36,851 nt of DNA from a virus, in the IMG/VR virus record IMGVR_UViG_3300019935_000007, positions 1 to 36,851 of that record. One strand, given 5' to 3'. A program made the position numbers and the translations under genes. Under the pieces are notes generated by a model. That model searched no databases and was not told the DNA's origin. It worked only from the letters and a program-made list of their open reading frames with translations. Shown here one piece after another: positions 23,566 through 29,762 of this stretch (positions within the stretch are counted from its first letter, which is position 1; each line of letters opens with the position of its first letter).

Positions 23566-23811
23566 ATGATTAAATGTGATATAGCAATTTACGGCACAAA
23601 AGTTAGCGCTAATGTTAGAATTGAAAATCTTATGTACAACAGGGATAAAAAGCGGTACACCTTCATGATTTCCGCAAAATCGGAGGGCGAAACAATTAAA
23701 ATACCTGACGAAATAATGACGATGGAATATGTGAAAGGTCTAGATCCTGTTGAATCTGCTTATGAGCTAATTAAAAAGCGACCTTATTTCACCCCGTGCA
23801 TTAATGAATAA
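23566..23811 (+). CDS. Small protein after the tail fibre, 81 aa
   Basis: Starts 3 nt after the fibre stop with no clear ribosome site, suggesting coupled translation. KCDIAIYGTKVSANVRIENL and YTFMISAKSEGETIKIPDEI indicate a small beta-rich domain, and the end (VESAYELIKKRPYF) is helical. Genes at this place often encode fibre assembly factors or tip accessory proteins, but I recognise no family. It is the last plus-strand gene before the convergent lysis operon. Confidence 0.6.
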   Translation: MIKCDIAIYGTKVSANVRIENLMYNRDKKRYTFMISAKSEGETIKIPDEIMTMEYVKGLDPVESAYELIKKRPYFTPCINE

Positions 23812-23859
23812 ATATACAGCTATATTGAGCTTCATCTTTCAGTAGTATAACACAAGCCT

Positions 23860-23890
23860 CGTAAGACTGATTGTAATAATCAATCTTACG
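23860..23890. terminator. Convergent hairpin between late and lysis operons
   Basis: CGTAAGA/TCTTACG (7 bp), one C-A mismatch, then TGATT/AATCA (5 bp) with a 5-nt loop. The stem lies in the 90-nt space between two convergent operons, where a shared terminator is expected. Neither side has a canonical T-run, so termination may be partial or factor-assisted. Confidence 0.6.
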
Positions 23891-23900
23891 GTTTGCTCGC

Positions 23901-24218
23901 TTATTGCTTGCCTTTATTTTTAAATGCGGCGTAAATACCACCAGGAGCAACAGCCGCCATTGCCGCCATCGGGTCGTAACCTTCATGAACCATGTAAAAC
24001 GCCAATCCATACCCTAGATAACTGGTTAGCTGACGTCCCATCTTGTGCAGAGCATCAACCCAAGGAACCGTTTTAGTTTGCAGCTCGGTCATGTAAACCT
24101 GCTCGCCAAGCTTTTGCAGTTCAGTTCGAAGCTCATTAGCCTTATCTTTATCTTCAATAAACTCACTTGCTAAATCTGCCACTTTGTTAAATGGATTGAT
24201 GAAATCTATAAAGCTCAT
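23901..24218 (-). CDS. Holin-like protein (3TM/GTA holin type), 105 aa
   Basis: Starts MSFIDFINPFNKVADLASEF, followed by a charged helix (DKDKANELRTELQKLGEQVY) and a C-terminal hydrophobic region (QLTSYLGYGLAFYMV; MAAMAAVAPGGIYAAF). This layout is seen in the phage/GTA 3TM holin family, which forms the lesion that releases endolysin. AGGTGG precedes the start. It is the last gene of the minus-strand lysis operon, adjacent to the M15 endolysin. The second span is weak, so the topology is uncertain. Confidence 0.7.
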   Translation of the reverse strand: MSFIDFINPFNKVADLASEFIEDKDKANELRTELQKLGEQVYMTELQTKTVPWVDALHKMGRQLTSYLGYGLAFYMVHEGYDPMAAMAAVAPGGIYAAFKNKGKQ

Positions 24219-24219
24219 A

Positions 24220-24564
24220 TTACCACCTAGCTTTTATTGAACGCGTATCAATATGCGTGAATGAATTGTATTTACCAATCCCGTATGATTCAGGAGCATG
24301 GCCATTTAAAAATGAGTGCACCTCAATTGGGTCAACACCTTTAACAACTATATCAGCAGCACGACCAAGTAAATGTTGGCTTTTCTTGCCACCGCCTACC
24401 ATCGTGTTATGTATCTCACATCGGCAAGATGAGTTGATAATTACTGGCTTATCAAAATGCTCACGTACAGTTGTTAACACTTGCACCAACTCAAAATCTA
24501 CCGTATTAAACCCACAGCCACACTTGCATGCGAATTCATCACGACTAAAATATTTATTAATCAT
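24220..24564 (-). CDS. Endolysin, M15 family peptidase
   Basis: 114 residues with the zinc ligands of the M15 (VanY/D-Ala-D-Ala-type) fold: SQHLLGRAAD (H64, D71) and THIDTR (H104). It also carries the N-terminal cysteine-rich FACKCGCGFN motif common in phage M15_3 enzymes. It cleaves peptide cross-links of peptidoglycan. No signal peptide, so release depends on a holin. The start overlaps the upstream stop (ATGA), and the holin-like gene follows at once. Confidence 0.9.
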   Translation of the reverse strand: MINKYFSRDEFACKCGCGFNTVDFELVQVLTTVREHFDKPVIINSSCRCEIHNTMVGGGKKSQHLLGRAADIVVKGVDPIEVHSFLNGHAPESYGIGKYNSFTHIDTRSIKARW

Positions 24565-24722
24565 TTCAAAATACCCTCTTCTCTCAAAGACTCTTCAAAC
24601 TTGCCATCATCAAATATCCAGCAAAGCAAAAATGACGCCCCGCCAGCCATGAGCAAACCGAATATAGCACCGACAAAAACCAGTGTATCGGGACGTGTAA
24701 ATAAGTTAGTTAAATGTTCCAT
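24561..24722 (-). CDS. Single-span membrane protein in lysis operon, 53 aa
   Basis: One long hydrophobic stretch (LVFVGAIFGLLMAGGASFLLCWIF, about 14-37) and an acidic tail (DDGKFEESLREEG). It ends by ATGA overlap with the endolysin gene and starts 2 nt after the upstream gene. A holin, antiholin or inner-membrane spanin would fit the place, but the tail is too short for a typical spanin. No lipobox is present. Confidence 0.6.
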   Translation of the reverse strand: MEHLTNLFTRPDTLVFVGAIFGLLMAGGASFLLCWIFDDGKFEESLREEGILK

Positions 24723-24723
24723 G

Positions 24724-24906
24724 TTAAACCCAAATTAATATTAGTGATGATGCAATTATTGTTAATAACGACCCAAGAAAAACAGCGACAACAAAACTAC
24801 CAAACACACTCTTCAACTCGTCACGGTCGACCATTCTAATTACACCTGCAAACACCAAAGCAAAGACAAGGCATGTCTTAATTACCTTCCAAAGTATAAT
24901 TTCCAT
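24724..24906 (-). CDS. Two-span membrane protein, first gene of lysis operon, 60 aa
   Basis: Two hydrophobic segments (TCLVFALVFAGVI, 11-23; VFGSFVVAVFLGSLLTIIASS, 34-54) joined by a charged loop RMVDRDELKS. GGAGGG lies just before the ATG. As the first gene behind a CRP-like promoter in the lysis operon it is a candidate holin or lysis regulator. No family recognised. Confidence 0.6.
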   Translation of the reverse strand: MEIILWKVIKTCLVFALVFAGVIRMVDRDELKSVFGSFVVAVFLGSLLTIIASSLILIWV

Positions 24907-24929
24907 AAACCCTCCAATCTGTTAAACCT

Positions 24930-24971
24930 AATATAGCACCCACCACATTAAATACAGTGAGCGCTGTCACA
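24930..24971 (-). promoter_or_regulatory. CRP-like class II promoter of the lysis operon, copy 5
   Basis: On the minus strand: TGTGA (24971-24967), N6, TCACT (24960-24956), G, then exactly 19 nt and the -10 TATATT (24935-24930). The geometry equals that of the plus-strand copies at 27735, 34453 and 36673. No -35 is visible, as expected for activator dependence. It directly precedes 24906 and follows the ssb stop. Confidence 0.65.
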
Positions 24972-24976
24972 ATTAC

Positions 24977-25492
24977 TTAAAACGGTATATCATCATCAAA
25001 ATCACTAGCTGGCTTATTAAAACCTTGCTGCGGATTCGGGTCTGGTTGTCTAGCTGGTTGTTGATTGTTTTGCTTTGGAGCTTGCTGCTGATGCGCCTGA
25101 TTATAACCACCTTGACTAGGAGCTGATTGCTGACCGCCTTGGCGCGAACCAATCATTTGCATAACACCATTAAAACCTTGCACAACAATCTCAGTTGTAT
25201 ATCTATCTTGTCCGCTTTGGTCTTGCCATTTTCGAGTTTGCAGCTGACCTTCAATGTAAACTTGCGAGCCTTTTTTTAAATATTGCTGCGCTACTTCTGC
25301 CAGCTTTCCGAATATCGCAACGCGGTGCCATTCCGTTTTTTCACGCTGTTCACCAGTTTGTTTGTCGCGCCACGTCTCCCCTGTTGCGATGGTTAGGTTT
25401 GCAACAGAACCACCATTAGGGAATGCGCGCATCTCTGGATCGTTACCTAGATTACCCATTACAATTACTTTATTTACGCCTTTGCTCGCCAT
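24977..25492 (-). CDS. ssb: Single-stranded DNA-binding protein
   Basis: 171 residues. The OB fold occupies about 1-112 ([58 protein letters not shown]). It is followed by a glutamine/proline-rich linker and the acidic tip DFDDDIPF, which in bacterial SSBs docks recombination and replication proteins. Full bacterial length, so it may replace or supplement host SSB. GAGGAG precedes the start, which overlaps the upstream stop (TAATG). Confidence 0.95.
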   Translation of the reverse strand: MASKGVNKVIVMGNLGNDPEMRAFPNGGSVANLTIATGETWRDKQTGEQREKTEWHRVAIFGKLAEVAQQYLKKGSQVYIEGQLQTRKWQDQSGQDRYTTEIVVQGFNGVMQMIGSRQGGQQSAPSQGGYNQAHQQQAPKQNNQQPARQPDPNPQQGFNKPASDFDDDIPF

Positions 25493-26076
25493 TATTGAAT
25501 CTCCTCGTCATCTGCTGAAACTGGAGCTGATTGCTCTAGTTTTTCTAGTTGTTCTTTTGTTAAATCCCCAGTCTTTTGACATTGAGCTACAACTTGCTCT
25601 ATAGACATTTTACCGCTAGAAATTTTATCTATCATAGCTGGTAACACCGACTCGAATTTATCGTTAGGATATGATGGGCGCTGCATATTTAGAAATGCAA
25701 TTCTAAACTCATGGCGCTTACCTCTGGAAACTGTAAGCATAGCGCTTATTCCAGATTCTTTGATATTAGATAGCGCTCTAATTCGAATGCCACCTATTTC
25801 TTTACCAGCCCATCTAACAGTTTTATCCCCGTATAACTGAGCGGACTTACCAACCCATTGAGATGAATCTCGACCCCACGCGGTAGCAAGAACACGAAGC
25901 ATACCCTTGCTTGGTTTCCATGGTCGGTTATTGCAACCATGAAAATAAACCGACACTGGTTGATCACCTTGCCTAACTCTAACTTCTGATATTGTAATAA
26001 CAACTTCTGTGTCTGCAATGTCATCGTAATTCAGTTGATCTGATTTTGCTTCTAGTGCGAATCCGATATCACTCAT
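25492..26076 (-). CDS. Unrecognised protein in recombination operon, 194 aa
   Basis: An ordered N-terminal 150 residues ([52 protein letters not shown]), then an acidic helical tail ending SADDEEIQ. It lies between an exonuclease and SSB with one-base overlaps and a very strong GGAGGTG site. By place it would be the single-strand annealing partner of the exonuclease or an accessory factor, but I cannot match it to RecT, Redbeta, Erf or Rad52 families. Proteins like this occur in other phages without assigned function. Confidence 0.75.
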   Translation of the reverse strand: MSDIGFALEAKSDQLNYDDIADTEVVITISEVRVRQGDQPVSVYFHGCNNRPWKPSKGMLRVLATAWGRDSSQWVGKSAQLYGDKTVRWAGKEIGGIRIRALSNIKESGISAMLTVSRGKRHEFRIAFLNMQRPSYPNDKFESVLPAMIDKISSGKMSIEQVVAQCQKTGDLTKEQLEKLEQSAPVSADDEEIQ

Positions 26077-26933
26077 TAGAATACACCTCCATTTTCAAGT
26101 TCATTCTCGTAACTTCTCATAGCCCATTCTGGCAACGAAACCATTTCAACACCTGAATTATTTGTAACTTTTTCAGGATTGTTTTTGTAATAAACAAAGT
26201 CATGAAGCAATGTTTTATATTCATCACGACCGATCTGTTTTGATATGTCATCTAAATAAACAACTGCAACTTCATGTGGGTATTTCTCTTCCACAAAGAT
26301 AAAGTAAAACTGATTTAGTTCATGACCGGTAATTGCCTTGTAAGCATCAGAGTATAAAGCGTCTTGCATATGATACCCGTACTTAAATATTGTTTTTGAT
26401 ATCTCCTCAAGACTCACAGATTGCGTTTTCTTTAAATCAATACCAATGCCACAGTTAGTTAATTTATCGAATCTATGGCGCAGTTTGACACCTGTATCTT
26501 CATCCTCATGAAAGCCGCTTACTTCATAATTACCATGCAAAGATAGCAATTCCATTGCTGCTTCATTGTTAGCTATAGCTTTCTTCATGCCAATCACGTT
26601 TAATGCATCTTGACCGTTGATAACTTCCATCTCTGGATTATCTTTAACAGCATCCTTGTAAGCCTTCAGTGTCTTTGTTTTTACCTCTGGCATTAAAAGA
26701 TATGTATCATTAAATTTAACAGGCTCTAACACAGCGCAGTGAATCGCAGTTCCAATTTTCATAGCTGGAGTTTGCGAAACTTTTACGTTGCTAAAAAACT
26801 TAAACGGTGAAGCCTTCAATACTGACAAGCTTGACTTGGAAATAAAGCCCTTTGTTGTGTGGTAATAATCTTCTGGCATGTCAGAGACATAACCATTCAA
26901 TTCAACACCTACTTTAAACTCACTAACTTTCAT
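26076..26933 (-). CDS. RecE/RecB-type PD-(D/E)XK exonuclease
   Basis: 285 residues. Motifs of the RecB/RecE exonuclease fold are visible: GTAIHCAVLEP (H65) early, RHRFD (D156), IDLKKT (D166, K168) and QDALY (Q190, Y194), the QxxxY signature. This is the DUF3799-like class that degrades one strand of DNA ends to prepare annealing. It is far shorter than E. coli RecE (866) but equals its catalytic C-terminal domain. AAGGG lies before the ATG. It heads an operon with an unrecognised protein and SSB. Confidence 0.85.
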   Translation of the reverse strand: MKVSEFKVGVELNGYVSDMPEDYYHTTKGFISKSSLSVLKASPFKFFSNVKVSQTPAMKIGTAIHCAVLEPVKFNDTYLLMPEVKTKTLKAYKDAVKDNPEMEVINGQDALNVIGMKKAIANNEAAMELLSLHGNYEVSGFHEDEDTGVKLRHRFDKLTNCGIGIDLKKTQSVSLEEISKTIFKYGYHMQDALYSDAYKAITGHELNQFYFIFVEEKYPHEVAVVYLDDISKQIGRDEYKTLLHDFVYYKNNPEKVTNNSGVEMVSLPEWAMRSYENELENGGVF

Positions 26934-27063
26934 TGCTTAAACCCTTCTTGATTAAAGTTCTAACCGCTAAAGATAAGTTTCCCTCGCAGTGTTCATCTGC
27001 GTATTTCTGCACAACTTCCTTTAACTCTTTTAGTCTAATATTCTGACCTGTATTCTTATTCAT
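26923..27063 (-). CDS. Small ribbon-helix-helix-like DNA-binding protein, 46 aa
   Basis: The sequence NIRLKELKEVVQKYADEHC followed by GNLSLAVRTLIKKGL has the strand-helix-turn-helix spacing of Arc/CopG-type repressors. It is the first gene of the recombination operon, overlaps the exonuclease gene by 11 nt, and its start is about 30 nt from the divergent promoter pair. This makes it a likely autoregulator of that region. GGGGTT is a modest ribosome site. The fold is inferred from pattern only. Confidence 0.55.
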   Translation of the reverse strand: MNKNTGQNIRLKELKEVVQKYADEHCEGNLSLAVRTLIKKGLSNES

Positions 27064-27064
27064 T

Positions 27065-27094
27065 TGTAACCCCTTGTGTGTTGACTTAGTTACA
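27065..27094. promoter_or_regulatory. Inverted repeat, candidate operator
   Basis: TGTAAC (27065-27070) is inverted as GTTACA (27089-27094). The right half overlaps the first base of the minus-strand -10 and lies in the spacer of the plus-strand promoter, so a bound protein could repress both. The RHH-like protein encoded alongside is the obvious candidate binder. Confidence 0.4.
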
Positions 27095-27109
27095 TTGTAG
27101 TGCTAAATT
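27081..27109 (+). promoter_or_regulatory. Sigma70 promoter toward the RuvC-like gene
   Basis: TTGACT (27081-27086, 5 of 6), 17 nt, TAAATT (27104-27109). Predicted start about 27116, 26 nt ahead of the 27142 gene. It overlaps the minus-strand promoter. Confidence 0.6.
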
Positions 27110-27123
27110 ATATTCGACGTCAA
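27094..27123 (-). promoter_or_regulatory. Sigma70 promoter of the recombination operon
   Basis: Minus strand: TTGACG (27123-27118, 5 of 6), 18 nt, TACAAT (27099-27094, 5 of 6). Predicted start about 27087, followed by the RHH-like gene at 27063. It shares about 15 bp with the oppositely directed promoter, so only one can be occupied at a time. Confidence 0.6.
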
Positions 27124-27141
27124 CAACAAAGAGTAAATAAA

Positions 27142-27282
27142 ATGAAATTTAACGAGTGGCTTATTAAGCACGAAGAAGAATTGTGTGAAAGCTTTTACGA
27201 GGTCGCTTGCAAGTCGTCATTTAACGAATATTGCAACGAGCAATACAAACTATACAAGCAAAGCGAATTGGAGAATATGTAA
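27142..27282 (+). CDS. Small acidic protein, 46 aa
   Basis: An acidic helical protein (NEWLIKHEEELCESFYEVAC) with three cysteines and a tyrosine-rich end. Its stop overlaps the RuvC-like start by one base (TAATG), so it is probably a coupled leader gene of the resolvase. The ribosome site is weak (AGAGTAAATAAA). Function unknown. Confidence 0.55.
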   Translation: MKFNEWLIKHEEELCESFYEVACKSSFNEYCNEQYKLYKQSELENM

Positions 27283-27722
27283 TGAGTAAAGTAATCATAG
27301 GTTGTGACCCTGACAGCAGTAAGCACGGTATTGCTATGTACATAAACGGAAAGCTTGAGCTACTTGAATGCATGACTACAATCAACGTGTATCGTTTAAT
27401 GTTGAAATACCAGGAGTGCGATATAGAGCTGCACATTGAAAACGTATGTGGCGTTAGTAATAGTGGCTTTCATTACGGCCGCAAAGACTCGCAAGCAGTG
27501 CGAGCTAAGAAGTCAGAAAACGTTGGCATGTGTAAGCAGGCGCAGCGCGAAGTAGAAGCAATGGCTAATGACCTTGGGGTTAAGGTTATTCACCATAAAA
27601 TCAGCAAGCAATGGAAGCATGAACCAAGTAAATCAGCGTTTAAGCGCATTACAGGCTGGACAGGTAGAAGTAACGAAGATTCTCGCAGTGCTGCTTATAT
27701 GGGTTTTCAAGGTTTGCGGTAA
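27282..27722 (+). CDS. RuvC-like Holliday junction resolvase
   Basis: 146 residues. The RNase H-like active site is visible: D9 in IIGCDPDSSKHGIAMY, E53 in HIENV, and the C-terminal E132/D133 in SNEDSRSAAYMG. NVGMCKQAQREVEAMANDLG between them is typical of RuvC-family phage resolvases. They cut four-way DNA junctions in concatemers before packaging. The first ATG within the preceding gene at 27231 is rejected. Slightly shorter than E. coli RuvC (173), as in many phages. Confidence 0.85.
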   Translation: MSKVIIGCDPDSSKHGIAMYINGKLELLECMTTINVYRLMLKYQECDIELHIENVCGVSNSGFHYGRKDSQAVRAKKSENVGMCKQAQREVEAMANDLGVKVIHHKISKQWKHEPSKSAFKRITGWTGRSNEDSRSAAYMGFQGLR

Positions 27723-27734
27723 TTAAGCTAGCAA

Positions 27735-27776
27735 CGTGACAGCCATCACAGCAAATTAAACTCAACAAACTATAGT
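27735..27776 (+). promoter_or_regulatory. CRP-like class II promoter, copy 2
   Basis: CGTGA (27735-27739), N6, TCACA (27746-27750), G, exactly 19 nt, TATAGT (27771-27776). Predicted start about 27783, which is the A of the next ATG, so either the first gene is leaderless or the transcript mainly serves the genes after it. Confidence 0.6.
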
Positions 27777-27782
27777 GAGCAT

Positions 27783-27932
27783 ATGAATAAACAAACAGAA
27801 CGCGAGATGATTGAATCCATCGAGCTAGTATCAGTATTAACATGCAGCCCGAAAAACTGCGAGAATCTTAAAGTTATAGCCAAGCAGATATTGGAGAAAG
27901 TGAGTGATGGAAATCCACAATCTAACAAGTGA
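27783..27932 (+). CDS. Small hypothetical protein, 49 aa
   Basis: A helical, soluble protein (TEREMIESIELVSVLT, then ENLKVIAKQILEKV) with two cysteines. The predicted CRP-like promoter start coincides with its ATG, so translation would be leaderless or rely on read-through RNA. It overlaps the next gene by 26 nt. Function unknown. Confidence 0.45.
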   Translation: MNKQTEREMIESIELVSVLTCSPKNCENLKVIAKQILEKVSDGNPQSNK

Positions 27933-28080
27933 AAACATAGGCATTGATGATTTCGAAGCTATCACAGCTCAATCGAATAATTCAGTTGCTATAAATGCAT
28001 TTCAAAACGAATCAGACTTTGCTGAATATGCGAATGCTGAAGTTAAGCTAATAATGTCAGAAATGGGGATGTTGAAATGA
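27907..28080 (+). CDS. Small acidic protein, 57 aa
   Basis: Acidic and asparagine-rich (LTSENIGIDDFEAITAQSNN), ending in a methionine-rich helix (LIMSEMGMLK). GGAGAAAGTGAG provides a ribosome site. Ends by ATGA overlap with the next frame. No family recognised. Confidence 0.5.
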   Translation: MEIHNLTSENIGIDDFEAITAQSNNSVAINAFQNESDFAEYANAEVKLIMSEMGMLK

Positions 28081-28187
28081 TAGCCCAACCCTCTAGCATG
28101 GGTTATCGACAATACACGCCCACAGAGCGTTATATAACGTATTCTGTGGCAATGTTTAATATATTAATGATTGGGGTTTTGATATGA
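28077..28187 (+). CDS. Possible tiny membrane protein, 36 aa
   Basis: Overlaps both neighbours by ATGA. The last 16 residues are hydrophobic (YSVAMFNILMIGVLI), the first 18 polar. The frame also contains a nested palindrome (see separate entry), so part of the sequence may be kept for DNA or RNA reasons. Its end is 4 nt into the 28184 gene. Confidence 0.4.
   Translation: MIAQPSSMGYRQYTPTERYITYSVAMFNILMIGVLI
28120..28149. repeat. Nested palindrome
   Basis: CCACAG (28120-28125) and CTGTGG (28144-28149) flank a perfect 12-bp palindrome CGTTATATAACG (28128-28139). The two are nearly concentric. It lies 35 nt before the 28184 gene and could be an operator or RNA hairpin. Confidence 0.55.
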
Positions 28188-28891
28188 AAGTAATACCGAA
28201 AGTAGGGCAGGTTTGGAGTGTCGGTGGCGGAGAAGTTGAAATTACCAGCGTAGATGGTGATGATGTTTATTTTAAATCATTAAGTACCGCGTTTAAAGGT
28301 AAACAGTCAATAGCTAAATTTAAAAAAGACTGCACATTCGAGCCACAAACAGACCTTGAGTGGTTAGCTGTCAATGTTGACGAATGGAACGGAAGCTGCC
28401 GATTTAAACTTATATGTAGATGTGAAGGCAGTAGTGACGGGGCCAATTATCACGATGAAACTTACGACTGTAATGGCTACACCCGCCAGCAATGGCAAGA
28501 TAAACGCAATGAACTATTTGGAGAGAAGCCGGTGACTAAAATGAAAGTTGAGTATAAGCACTTAACTCAAGCCAATACCGATATTTGGGATTTAAAACTA
28601 ATGCTTGAAAATCAGGAGTTATTTAGCCGTAGAAGCGATCAGACTTACAGCTTGTATTCCAGCAACGCAGCGCCATATATGGTTAGGCATTTTGTTGAAT
28701 ATGGCGTTTACCGCAAAGTTGAAACACCTGTTACTTGGCAGGATGAGGTTAACAGTAAGTATGGGAAATACGGAGCGGTAGTGGATTCGTGCGGCACATT
28801 CTCGATGAAGAAAAACTGTGAAATTATTGATTCAAATCTTATATCTATGTGCCACCTAGTCGCATCACTAACGGATAATCCAAATGAATAA
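28184..28891 (+). CDS. Hypothetical phage protein, 235 aa
   Basis: A modular, tryptophan-rich protein. An N-terminal beta-type segment (VGQVWSVGGGEVEITSVDGD) is followed by a cysteine-containing part (CRFKLICRCEGSSDGANYHD), a short RQQWQDKRNELFGEKP linker like those in other phage accessory proteins of mosaic type, then HLTQANTDIWDLKLMLE and a C-terminal part (TPVTWQDEVNSKYGKYGAVV). The first start has TTGGGG upstream. It overlaps the next gene by 8 nt. No function inferred. Confidence 0.65.
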   Translation: MKVIPKVGQVWSVGGGEVEITSVDGDDVYFKSLSTAFKGKQSIAKFKKDCTFEPQTDLEWLAVNVDEWNGSCRFKLICRCEGSSDGANYHDETYDCNGYTRQQWQDKRNELFGEKPVTKMKVEYKHLTQANTDIWDLKLMLENQELFSRRSDQTYSLYSSNAAPYMVRHFVEYGVYRKVETPVTWQDEVNSKYGKYGAVVDSCGTFSMKKNCEIIDSNLISMCHLVASLTDNPNE

Positions 28892-29009
28892 CCTAACAGA
28901 CTACCAAGAAGGCTTAATAACTTACATCATGTGCAACTCTATAATGAATCGTGATGAAGCTATCAAGTATTGTGAAAAGCATTTGAAGCGATGGGGTGAC
29001 ATGAAATGA
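28884..29009 (+). CDS. Small protein, 41 aa
   Basis: NNLTDYQEGLITYIMCNS followed by a basic helical end (DEAIKYCEKHLKRWGDMK). Starts inside the end of the 28184 gene and overlaps the following zinc-ribbon gene by 4 nt, so the three form a coupled string. No family recognised. Confidence 0.5.
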   Translation: MNNLTDYQEGLITYIMCNSIMNRDEAIKYCEKHLKRWGDMK

Positions 29010-29140
29010 AATGCGAAAAATGTAATAGCGAAATGAGTCGGCAAGCTGCGTTCTTAAAATGCACAAACAAGAAATGCGAGCTTAGTCAATTTGGTATCAG
29101 AGCTAACGGAGTTAAAATTAAAGATGGAAAATCTAAATGA
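29006..29140 (+). CDS. Zinc-ribbon small protein, 44 aa
   Basis: CEKC at 3-6 and CTNKKC at 19-24 form a four-cysteine zinc ribbon of the kind found in small phage and bacterial regulatory proteins. The tail is basic (GVKIKDGKSK). GGGGTGAC lies 10 nt upstream. It overlaps the next gene by 17 nt. Target unknown. Confidence 0.6.
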   Translation: MKCEKCNSEMSRQAAFLKCTNKKCELSQFGIRANGVKIKDGKSK

Positions 29141-29252
29141 CATCATAAAAGAAACTATCGCTAATTTATTAAGCGCTGAATTCACAGCAGAGAATGAGGG
29201 AGGAGCTACGTTGCTTAAGTTTAACGGGGAAACAATTTTCTATCTAAGCTAA
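29124..29252 (+). CDS. Small protein, 42 aa
   Basis: A short acidic protein (MENLNDIIKETIANLLSAEF, then a strand-like LLKFNGETIFYLS). It is the last gene before a strong terminator. The start lies in the end of the zinc-ribbon gene without a clear ribosome site. Unrecognised. Confidence 0.45.
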   Translation: MENLNDIIKETIANLLSAEFTAENEGGATLLKFNGETIFYLS

Positions 29253-29275
29253 GGCGGTGATCCTATCTTTAAGAC

Positions 29276-29301
29276 AAGCCAGTTTAACGACTGGCTTTTT
29301 T
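29276..29301 (+). terminator. Rho-independent terminator
   Basis: AAGCCAGT (29276-29283) pairs with ACTGGCTT (29290-29297), 6-nt loop, followed by a T-run through 29301. It closes the small-gene operon 27783-29252. Confidence 0.85.
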
Positions 29302-29305
29302 GTGC

Positions 29306-29320
29306 ATAGGTTTTACCTAT
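29306..29320. promoter_or_regulatory. Short inverted repeat, operator candidate
   Basis: ATAGGT-TTT-ACCTAT (29306-29320) is a perfect 6-bp inverted repeat with a 3-base centre, placed between the terminator and the promoter at 29351. Its size fits a repressor half-site pair; its binder is unknown. Confidence 0.3.
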
Positions 29321-29350
29321 CAATAATCAATATCGCGAATATTTAAACGA

Positions 29351-29380
29351 TTGGCTGCATTTGCTGGTGGTTGATATTCT
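29351..29380 (+). promoter_or_regulatory. Sigma70-like promoter
   Basis: TTGGCT (29351-29356, 4 of 6), 18 nt, TATTCT (29375-29380, 4 of 6). Predicted start near 29387, 23 nt before the ATG at 29410, which rules out the earlier in-frame start at 29371. Confidence 0.45.
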
Positions 29381-29409
29381 TAACTTACACAAACAAAGAG
29401 GGCGAAGTA

Positions 29410-29625
29410 ATGAAGAGTCACAAATTTAACAAGCTAGAAGTATTAATGTTGGAACCATGCATAGGCGAGAGATATAAAAGGGCCATGTGGGAAAAGTTTT
29501 TAGATTTATGCTTCGATTTCAACTTTAAAATTAAGCCTGTAAAGGGTTACTTAGTGACACACAAGTTGATAGGTGGCGATGATGATGATTTTAAAACGAT
29601 TTGTGAACTAACCAAGGGGGTCTGA
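29410..29625 (+). CDS. Hypothetical protein, 71 aa
   Basis: KSHKFNKLEVLMLEPCIGE and FLDLCFDFNFKIKPVKGYL indicate a small mixed alpha/beta protein with an acidic loop (GGDDDDF). GAGGG lies about eight nt before the ATG. First gene after the terminator-promoter junction; TGATG overlap with the next. Unrecognised. Confidence 0.6.
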   Translation: MKSHKFNKLEVLMLEPCIGERYKRAMWEKFLDLCFDFNFKIKPVKGYLVTHKLIGGDDDDFKTICELTKGV

Positions 29626-29762
29626 TGTACATAGCCGAACAACTAGGTAATAAGTTCGTCATTTTAAAAGATGGCGAGCTTATTGAAAAAGGTTTCAACT
29701 ATCTTTCAGAAGCGCAAGAACGTGCTGACGAGTTAAACGGGGTTGATGAATGCGATACTTAA
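29625..29762 (+). CDS. Small protein, 45 aa
   Basis: A compact protein (GNKFVILKDGELIEKGFNYL followed by SEAQERADELNG), probably two strands and a helix. AAGGGGG is a strong ribosome site three nt upstream. Overlaps the 29750 gene by 13 nt. Unrecognised. Confidence 0.55.
   Translation: MYIAEQLGNKFVILKDGELIEKGFNYLSEAQERADELNGVDECDT

Noticed and set aside
27231-27284. Earlier in-frame start for the RuvC-like gene
   Set aside because: The extra 17 residues overlap the 27142 gene, and RuvC-family proteins begin directly before the first active-site strand.
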